Assembly: GCA_036940085.1 (NCBI GenBank)
Contig: JALLBK010000224.1
Coordinates: forward strand, 1-38,375
DNA length: 38,375 nucleotides
Source of the DNA: Discostella pseudostelligera
Lineage: Eukaryota > Bacillariophyta > Thalassiosirophyceae > Thalassiosirales > Thalassiosiraceae
Direction: 5' to 3'
Position 1 is the first letter of the stretch. Every line of letters begins with the position of its first letter. The notes below the pieces were generated by a model. It did not search any database, had not been told where the DNA came from, and saw only the letters and a program-made list of their open reading frames with translations. Of this stretch, positions 31,553 to 38,375 are shown piece by piece. Made by a program: the position numbers and the translations under genes.

Positions 31553-32179
31553 TACTCCCTCCGGAACGGAAGGGGGGAAGACAGACTGTAAATAATTTTT
31601 TAGGGAGATTTTGTACTGATTCCTCCGTACCCTGCGTGCGCCCGAAAATATTCGCGCGGTCTATCCTCCGTGGCGTACCGGATTTGGCACTGTTTCCGCA
31701 GATTATTTGACATCAATCCCAATGTCCGAACGTCGCCCCGAGGGCTAGGTTGCATTTTCCTTAGGAATTCCTAGGAAAGGAAAGGAATTCCTTTCCTTTT
31801 GCCCGATTTTGAAAGGAATCTGGTTCCTTTGTAGGAAAAGGAATATCTGAAGGAAAGGAAAGGAATTCCTCTCGTTCCTCTGTAGGAACCTGAAGGAACG
31901 AACAATTTGTACTGAGATTCCTGCAATTCCTTTCCTTTGTCTCCTTTCCTACTGGAACAATTCCCTTTGAGGAATTCCTTAGGAATTCCTAGGTTAGGAA
32001 AGGAATTCCTTGCCTTCAGGCTCGGGAAAAAAGGAATCTGAAAAAGGAAAATGCAACCTAGCCCGGCCGAGGGTGTAACTCGACGTGGATTATCACAGAT
32101 TATCACGAGCTTGCCGAAAAATGACCTTATTTCGGGCATTTCAGTGAATTCCCTAAATACTTTTGTTCCGGAGGGAGTA
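31553..32179. mobile_element. Stowaway/Tc1-mariner-like MITE (outer element) with TA duplication
   Basis: AGTACTCCCTCCGGAAC (31551-31567) is a perfect inverted repeat of GTTCCGGAGGGAGTACT (32165-32181). Taking TA (31553-31554 and 32178-32179) as the target duplication, the element is CTCCC...GGGAG, 31555-32177. The ends resemble the CTCCCTCCG termini of plant Stowaway MITEs, which are mobilised by Tc1/mariner transposases at TA sites. It has no coding capacity. Without the inner insertion (31742-32064) it would be 300 bp, a typical MITE size. Confidence 0.75.
31742..32064. mobile_element. Nested 323-bp MITE-like element with 21-bp terminal inverted repeats
   Basis: GGGCTAGGTTGCATTTTCC... at the left end is repeated inverted at the right end, perfectly over 21 bp. 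Inside both ends, in direct orientation, is a subterminal block TTAGGAATTCCTAGG...GGAAAGGAATTCCTT (31761-31793 and 31979-32010). The palindrome GGAATTCC occurs six times (31764, 31784, 31862, 31971, 31982, 32002). There is no coding capacity. The target duplication is unclear; CCGAGGG occurs at both borders (31738-31744 and 32067-32073) but overlaps the left repeat. The element lies wholly within the outer MITE, so it inserted later. Confidence 0.75.
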
Positions 32180-32462
32180 CTCTAGTGAGCCGAGTGAGAG
32201 CTTGGCTCTCTTGTTCACGGCAGTTTAGGGAGTCCACGAGGATGAACCTCGCAGCTGACACGATCGCAGTTGACACGCATTCGCATCATCTCTTCTTTTT
32301 CACCTTTGATAGCGATAAAATAAGAGCCACTTTCCCGCCATCTCTGCTTCATGCTTTCTTCTCTCAAGTGGTGCTCCACGCCTACGATCTCATCAATTAC
32401 ATCAAAATCAAAAATCATCCTCTTCGACGACCATTACAACGTCCTTCAGACCTATCATTACC

Positions 32463-33745
32463 ATGAGCTTTTCTATTCCGATTAATGAAATGGGGTTCGT
32501 CCCTCATGCCCTGGTGCCAGTCCCAGTCGGGTGCCTATATACCCCGCGGTCAATTTTGCCATGCCCATCTACGAACGGGCTCATGCTTTTCATATCAATA
32601 AGACAGCGATTTCCAACCTCCCAATTGAGCATACCCTTCAGCTTGATGTTCTTGGATCTCAAATGGATTCAAGTGCTTCAGTGGAAAGAATGAAATCTGA
32701 CTGGCTTCATCACTTCAGCAGCCAATTCAACCTCATCCTTTTGAAGAGGCCGGCATTACGGGGTTCAATCCTCCTCAAACATTCCAAGTTCCTCAGCCTA
32801 CTACGGAACCCGCAGCGAACCCAACCACTGTTCCATACGCAACAATACAGTCGATTCCAGACTTTCATTGGCCAACATTGTCTGAATTAAATGACGAGCT
32901 CAATCCTTTCATCGATGACGACTGACGACATATTGAACAAACAACTTTCATCTTCCAATGACGATTATGATCATTTCGACCATACAATTATCATGTACAC
33001 CGGACCTTCACCTCTGCCCCCGGAACAGAACCTACCAACTATCCCACCATTTCCATCCTTGATTAAAGCCATCATCGACAACAACGATCGACTATTCATC
33101 ATCTCGCATGCAATGATAGCTCCGAATGGTGTCATTGGGTGATTCTATGTCTCTTTCTCCATCCTGCATCCAAAATGGTAGATTTTTAGTCGACTTTTAC
33201 GTTCCACATCCAGCAGACTCACGGTACAATGCTGCTTTGGCTGCAATATCATCTCCACAATCCATTATCAACCGAAATGTGCACCCATGATGCCCATCTT
33301 ATTCGGCCTTCAGATTCATCTGAGGAGTATGCAAAACGTCACCATTTAGTGACACGTCGTTGTTGGTTGAACGTCACACATCGTGATACTTACATCCACG
33401 GGTTTTTTGAGTTTGCTACTATACGAAATCGGAAGACACGCGACAGAGGAATCTCTCAAAACGATTGGACCATGTCCTGTCTCGGCACACATCCATGTTT
33501 ACAAATCCATTCCACTCTTCGACTTACCATCGTTCTCAATCCATGCAGACCATAACTTCCATACCACCGTACCTATATCACAACTTATGCATGCAACCAC
33601 GTTGGAGATCAACACTTGTGCTGGAAATCTTGGAGATCTCGGTCGCAATAAATTCGCTCTGCCCGACAACAAAAGGTTCACGGCAGAGCCCCCCTCATCT
33701 TTTTCGCACATGCTGAAACTACTGTGCCATTCCAAAACCCCATTT
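32463..33745 (+). pseudogene. Decayed coding sequence, possibly transposon-derived
   Basis: Protein-like segments continue only by changing frame. MPIYERAHAFHINKTAIS and MDSSASVERMKSDWLHHF (to about 32740) shift to QPHPFEEAGITGFNPPQ and SIPDFHWPTLSELNDEL (to about 32925). Then come DNNDRLFIISHAMIAPNG (to about 33138), GRFLVDFYVPHPADSRYNA (to about 33220), and after a further shift LWLQYHLHNPL (about 33234-33266). A later frame (33383-33748) gives SHMLKLLCHSKTPF at its end. At least four frame changes or stops are present. I do not recognise the protein; position beside nested MITEs suggests an old mobile-element or captured gene. The frame-shift reading is my inference. Confidence 0.35.
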
Positions 33746-33840
33746 TAGGCATCCTACCTGCTATTTTGATAGGATCAGTGTTTCAACACTGGGATTAGTG
33801 CGCCATTATGGCACTCACTTGACTAGGGATGCGGTCTTCA

Positions 33841-34175
33841 TCATCGTTTCATGACCCTCTCTGCAGTAACGAATAGACTCGGGAACCTCGTCTTCGCTTT
33901 TTGGGTGGCATAAGAGCCTTTCATAGACAACCATTCCCCACCGATAAAGGAAGTCCTCAGCCTACAATACAAAATGATGATGTCCCCAGCCAGACTTCGT
34001 GTAAAGTCGCCCACTGAAAACCCGGCAATAGCAAACCAGCAGTAGACAGTAGCAATAACCACAGGACGCTCAATCAGGATGTGTGATCCTTCCAAGTGTC
34101 CTGCTGAGAACTTACCTGCGACAAAGGGGAATGTGATCCTGCCGATTGCCTTTATAACTAGACTACCGCCTGCGA
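33841..34175 (-). pseudogene. Possible hydrophobic gene fragment
   Basis: Open from about 34175 to a TGA at 33841 on the minus strand, with a strikingly protein-like reading: IGRITFPFVAGKFSAGHLEG, then ERPVVIATVYCWFAIAGFSV (a possible membrane segment), then GDFTRSLAGDIIILYCRL. There is no ATG at the start. A TTTCGCAG acceptor-like sequence precedes it, but no upstream exon is visible before the phosphatase gene at 34399. It is probably an exon fragment left by duplication or decay; chance is possible. Confidence 0.3.
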
Positions 34176-34398
34176 AAGAATTTTGCAGGTGATTTCAATG
34201 TGTGTGCAATTGAAATTCACAGCAAGCGAGGGCAAGAGTTTTTTTGAATTGTGTGCTGAAGCGGCGCAGTATTTCTTAAGTCAAGTTAATCAAAATCATT
34301 CTATCAGTACTGCAGTGGGTTCTTGCCTCCTCGGTTGCTTCGCGTTTCAGCAAACATTCTCTTTCTAGAGTAAAAATGGAATCGTCCTGTGCCGAGAG

Positions 34399-37300
34399 TC
34401 AATCAAAATGTTTCCGTCGGTACTGGAAATACTCTCGTTTAGCATTCACACTGACAAGGCGCTTCTCCGGCAAGATGCAGGCAGTCAATTTCCCACCATA
34501 AACACAACCCGTATCTAAACCAATCGCATGATCATACTGTTGCAGACCTCTATCGGCATCATGTCCAAACAGTATAGTTTGTGGCCCGTCCCATAGCCGG
34601 GCCCAAGGCCAGTTGTTAAAGAATTTAGATGTGACAGTTCCATCTGGTAAGATGCTGCGCATATTCATCATCAATCTTGGATTTTGCTTTGCCAATCGAA
34701 TACCCGATACAAAACCAGCATGCACAAAGAGTGCATTCAATTGCGAGCTATTGATGAACCATGGCAAACTATACATCCACTTCAAATCAGCTGTGGTCAG
34801 AGCAGATGCGACGTAGTAATGTTCTGAACCGATAACTGGTGGATCGGCACCTGACTTGATTGCTTGATGCCACCGTACAACCTCAAAGTCATGATTGCCA
34901 CGTACACCCAATGCCCCAACTTCGCGTGCCATTTGCACCACCGACAAACTATCAGGACCTTTGCACACTAGGTCTCCCAAGAATACGATAACATCGCCAG
35001 GGTGATAGTCACACTTTCGCAGCAAGGCCTTCAATTCATCAATGCAGCCATGAACATCACCGATGGCAATCACCCTCGGTTGATTCTGACGTGCTCTTTC
35101 CACCACTGCATCAACAAGATACGGACCTAGTTTGCCCTTGAATGGAGAATTCATTATATTGGACTCGGAGTAATCAAAGAATACACCCCCGTTGCCACCC
35201 CCTAGCCAAATGTCATCTTTGGCAGAAAGAACGCTATCTTCCATTCCAAATGGACCATCGTACCGATCGTCAAATACCAAACTATCCAACTCTGGATCAT
35301 TGATTTCGTCATCATCCGGATTCTTCACGTAATCTATCACCTTTTTATTATCGTCTTCATCCTCGTCTTCATTTTCATTTCGAAAAGTCTCGTCATTAAC
35401 ATTTTCATTCTCCAGTAGAAATTCTTCCATTATCCGATTCCGTCTTTTGGTCGACCAACCCCTCTCTTCTCGTGCCGCACGAGCCAATGCCATAACTAAC
35501 GTACCATCCTCCATGGCAACTGCCAATGCATCATTCACCTTCTTCGCTGCCTTCCTGGCATCGCTCATTCCTATCATGGCCTCTCGCGGAAGTAAATGAA
35601 ACTGCACAACAATGTCGATTGATTTGGCTTCTACGGCTTCGCCTTCTTCGACAACATCCTCGATTACCAGCTCAGCAATACGCACATCAAATCCTATTGT
35701 ACTCGCATGGATTGATTGGTTTATCCCATCACGCAATACGCGACGGAATGCATCATACTTGATGTCATGATCGCTTTCAATTTCAGTACGGCTAACTCCA
35801 AGGGAGAACTTGAGCTCTCCCCCCAGTGTGAATGTACGGCCATTATTATTGTTGTTGTCGTCTTCGTCGTCGTCATCGTCGTCATCGCCCCTGCTCAGTT
35901 CTTGCGATGGATCACTGCAACTCCTTACTCTGGTGTGAAGAGGTCTCCGCCCCTCCTTCCACTTCTTTGTGCTGCCATATTGTTTTTCTGATCCAAAGCC
36001 CTTGGGTGCCTCGAGCTCTCGGGAAGTAATTGTCATTGATTGATAAGACGATCCGACGTCGTCGTCGTCATTGTCATCATCACTTGCTACTGCTTCTTTT
36101 CCAGATTCTGAGTGGTGGTGGTTTGCTTTGAATGATACCGATGACGATGCAATTATTGTTTGTCGTAAAGCCTGCATATCATTATCAGAAATCGACACTG
36201 CCGATGTGGTCAACAATAATTGATCCCTCAACTCCACAGCTTCAACATCTCCAGTGGAGGAATTATTATTCGAAGCACCATCGTTTTTTGGTTGTCTCCT
36301 CCGCTTCTCAAACTCGGACACTACCACCCTCAAATCTTCCGGACACACCCCCCATTTCACTGTCGACGACACAAAGTTTTCGCAATACAAATAGATACTC
36401 TCCTTACCCACCTTCGCCGCCGAATGCATGTGTAGCAATGGTCCAAAGTCGGGTGCGTTCGTGGTTATGGCCCGTGCCCATAATTTGGGGTGTTTGCGGT
36501 AATAATTTAATTCGATCGAACGTTGGGGTGGATCGGCATTGATGGGTTCGCCGCCCACGAGCATTTCCATTCCGCGGCGAACTAATTTTCGTTGTTGTTC
36601 GACGATGGTGCGATGATTATGATGGTGGTGAGGAGGAGGAGGAGGATCGGAGTAGGTTGACTTGTTGTTGTTGTTGTTGTTGGACGACAGATTGATCTTG
36701 GAGGATTTGCGCCCGCGTGATGACGACGATGAGGATGATCCTTTTTTGGTCCCATCGTTGGCAACTACCGCCCCCTTCTCCTCTGATGAGGGAGATGTAA
36801 AACCACTCCCTTTCTTTCTCAGATCTGCATTGCTGGGTTTGTTGTTGTTGGTGGTGGTGGGGGTGCTGCTGTAAAATCTATCCTTCGATGCTCGCCCGTC
36901 TTGTTGTTGTTGCTGCTGTTGCATCCAAAAATCTAATCTACGCTGTTCCTCTACTTCCTGATTTGCCATATTGGTTAATTCCCTTTGTACAGCCTCCGAC
37001 AGATGTGATTGAGGTAGTGATAGTGATGATGATGAAGATGATGCCACAGTATCATCGTTATCCCCGTTGAATGCAATTCCTAAACCACTACGCAATTTTG
37101 TCACATCCCCCGAAAATTGTGATGCTGATGGTGGTGGTGGTTGTTGCGGCGATGGTGAAGATGACAAAGATTCCACCTTGTCCTGTTTCGAAGTATTGGA
37201 ATTGCGTTTTGAGGAGGTGGCGGCTGTGGTGTATTTCTCCTCAATGTCCTCCTCCTCCTCCTCCTCCTTCCCATCATTATTTTCATAATATTGAGATCGA

Positions 37301-38172
37301 TAAAATAGTTCACTAACGGGAAGCACACCGTCAATCGCCGAGGAGGAGGAGGACATGATATCCGCTACTGCAAGATCGGCAAATAAGGAGGAGGAGGAGG
37401 AGGAGGAGGTGGATGATGTTGTAAGATCATACTCTGGTAGAAGTGAAGATGATGATGGTGATGATGACAGTAATTTGTCGTCGTCTTCCTCCTGTTCGTT
37501 CCAGTAGGCATTAGTGTAATATTTGGGTATAGAAGTCGATGATAATGGTGGTGATGGTAATCCGACTCTTTCATTGAATGGAATGGAAGATGTGAAGGAA
37601 GGGATAGGAATTGTCTCGTACTGTTTGTATGTGGCATTCGGTGGTTGCTGTTTCTGTTGCTGCGAAGAGACTCTCTTACGAACACGATTCTGTGACCACC
37701 GTCTCCCATTGGCATCGAATATTTTCATTCTCGCACGTGATGATGACGATGATGATGATGATGATGTGTCCCTGGGTCTATTTGAATTATCAAGCTCCTC
37801 CTTCTCTTCCACATCAGCTGCTGCGTCGGCAGCATCAGTATCGCGTCGGCGTCCCGTAGTTCGTCCTTGTTCATTTATTCTTCTTGAAGTATCATCATCT
37901 GCCAATCCTCTATAATTATTATTACCGCGCCAAGCAGCATCATCATCATCATCACCACCACCACCACCACCAGCGCTGTTGCTGTAATTATTGCTGTTGT
38001 TGCTGCTCAGCATTCGCAGCCTCCTCCTCGACGACGCTCTGGTTGTTGATGTCGTCGTCGTCGTCGTCGTCGGTATTGACCACGAGTTTCTGATAGGCGA
38101 CACAACAAGTCCAGAGACCAATAGCATGGAATGGGCATTGGTGAGAGATACAATTATAATGAGATGCATCAT
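34399..38172 (-). CDS. ApaH-like phosphatase (ALPH) with long N-terminal extension
   Basis: A single exon of 1257 residues. The start is the first ATG of MMHLIII (38172); a GTG one codon earlier is ignored. Residues 1-25 look like an ER signal peptide (MHLIIIVSLTNAHSMLLVSG). Then ~500 disordered residues (Ser, Asn, Gln, Asp runs) precede two ordered regions of unknown family: about 530-640 (MEMLVGGEPINADPPQRSIE) and about 785-920 (FTLGGELKFSLGVSRTEIE). The PPP-family metallophosphatase domain fills about 1030-1257: GDVHG (G1038-G1042), GDLVCKGPDS, GNHD, FVHAGF, FGHDADRG, and LDTGCVYGGKLTA. The last resembles bacterial ApaH. ApaH hydrolyses Ap4A; the trypanosome relative ALPH1 removes mRNA caps. 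A signal peptide would argue against cytosolic decapping, so substrate and location are open. Confidence 0.85.
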   Translation of the reverse strand: MMHLIIIVSLTNAHSMLLVSGLVVSPIRNSWSIPTTTTTTTSTTRASSRRRLRMLSSNNSNNYSNSAGGGGGGDDDDDAAWRGNNNYRGLADDDTSRRINEQGRTTGRRRDTDAADAAADVEEKEELDNSNRPRDTSSSSSSSSSRARMKIFDANGRRWSQNRVRKRVSSQQQKQQPPNATYKQYETIPIPSFTSSIPFNERVGLPSPPLSSTSIPKYYTNAYWNEQEEDDDKLLSSSPSSSSLLPEYDLTTSSTSSSSSSSLFADLAVADIMSSSSSAIDGVLPVSELFYRSQYYENNDGKEEEEEEDIEEKYTTAATSSKRNSNTSKQDKVESLSSSPSPQQPPPPSASQFSGDVTKLRSGLGIAFNGDNDDTVASSSSSSLSLPQSHLSEAVQRELTNMANQEVEEQRRLDFWMQQQQQQQDGRASKDRFYSSTPTTTNNNKPSNADLRKKGSGFTSPSSEEKGAVVANDGTKKGSSSSSSSRGRKSSKINLSSNNNNNNKSTYSDPPPPPHHHHNHRTIVEQQRKLVRRGMEMLVGGEPINADPPQRSIELNYYRKHPKLWARAITTNAPDFGPLLHMHSAAKVGKESIYLYCENFVSSTVKWGVCPEDLRVVVSEFEKRRRQPKNDGASNNNSSTGDVEAVELRDQLLLTTSAVSISDNDMQALRQTIIASSSVSFKANHHHSESGKEAVASDDDNDDDDVGSSYQSMTITSRELEAPKGFGSEKQYGSTKKWKEGRRPLHTRVRSCSDPSQELSRGDDDDDDDEDDNNNNNGRTFTLGGELKFSLGVSRTEIESDHDIKYDAFRRVLRDGINQSIHASTIGFDVRIAELVIEDVVEEGEAVEAKSIDIVVQFHLLPREAMIGMSDARKAAKKVNDALAVAMEDGTLVMALARAAREERGWSTKRRNRIMEEFLLENENVNDETFRNENEDEDEDDNKKVIDYVKNPDDDEINDPELDSLVFDDRYDGPFGMEDSVLSAKDDIWLGGGNGGVFFDYSESNIMNSPFKGKLGPYLVDAVVERARQNQPRVIAIGDVHGCIDELKALLRKCDYHPGDVIVFLGDLVCKGPDSLSVVQMAREVGALGVRGNHDFEVVRWHQAIKSGADPPVIGSEHYYVASALTTADLKWMYSLPWFINSSQLNALFVHAGFVSGIRLAKQNPRLMMNMRSILPDGTVTSKFFNNWPWARLWDGPQTILFGHDADRGLQQYDHAIGLDTGCVYGGKLTACILPEKRLVSVNAKREYFQYRRKHFD

Positions 38173-38375
38173 CACTCTCGTAGTAGCTTGTCAATAGAAG
38201 GCGTTCTCGATGGCTAATCTGGAATCCATCCCAGCCATGGCCATGGCCATCATGGTGTACGGTTAGAGAAAGAAGATGTGAAGAAGCAAGATGGAAGGAG
38301 ATGGAAGGGTGGTGGGGGTGATGACGTCGACGATAGAGTACGTAAACCTTAAACTAAATAGGAGTAATACCATAA
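38173..38375 (-). other. Upstream region of ALPH gene
   Basis: 203 bp to the window edge. It contains a CCATGGCCATGG run (38236-38247) and a TGACGTCG CRE-like word near 38322. No feature can be assigned with confidence. Confidence 0.3.

Noticed and set aside
34140..34190. tRNA-like hairpin near 34140-34190
   Set aside because: No A-box/B-box pair or cloverleaf could be drawn; no tRNA is supported anywhere in the window.

Overview
The window looks like nuclear DNA of a centric diatom (Thalassiosira/Skeletonema/Cyclotella-like). It has compact eukaryotic genes with short GT-AG introns (about 77-140 bp, a few up to 293 bp). Long low-complexity Ser/Thr/Asn/Gln/Gly tracts sit inside otherwise conserved proteins. 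The gene set (expanded bacterial-type beta-propeller membrane protein, ankyrin plus kinase-like protein, FHA plus RING-CH protein, OSCA/TMEM63 channel, ApaH-like phosphatase) fits a stramenopile. No prokaryotic operon signal, rRNA, tRNA or CRISPR was seen. Exon structures were assembled by hand from splice consensus, phase agreement and family alignment; every multi-exon model given closes to a whole number of codons.

Layout. 329-3682 (+) is a seven-exon beta-propeller membrane protein. It is followed by a broken tandem paralogue (4808-6391, +) that lacks the membrane anchor, carries an in-frame stop and has about 1 kb deleted. 6613-11335 (-) is an RGG-rich, PPR-like, UPF1/IGHMBP2-type helicase. 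12524-17029 (-) is a very large ankyrin-repeat protein with a degenerate kinase domain. 17910-20611 (-) is a two-exon FHA / RING-CH / FHA protein. It is divergent from S-adenosylmethionine synthetase at 21384-22787 (+). 23499-29028 (-) is a five-exon OSCA/TMEM63-type channel whose 3' end has left degenerate copies just downstream. 29563-31323 (-) is a bZIP transcription factor. 31324-34398 is a gene-poor island with two nested MITE-like elements and decayed coding sequence. 34399-38172 (-) is a large ApaH-like phosphatase with a predicted signal peptide.

Functional threads. The genes do not form one pathway. Several act in signalling or RNA handling: helicase, ApaH-like phosphatase, pseudokinase, FHA-RING E3 ligase and bZIP. 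A recurring TGGCGGGAA(G) motif (an E2F/DP-like site) lies upstream of the pseudokinase, channel and bZIP genes and hints at shared, possibly cell-cycle, control. The SAM synthetase / FHA-RING divergent promoter carries two CACGTG boxes.

The most unusual structures are: a transposon-within-transposon (outer termini CTCCCTCCGGAAC with TA duplication, like plant Stowaway/Tc1-mariner MITEs); the tandem beta-propeller pair that differs by one intron; the 55-bp duplication of the 5' coding end of the pseudokinase gene into its own promoter; and the degenerate 3'-exon copies beside the channel gene.
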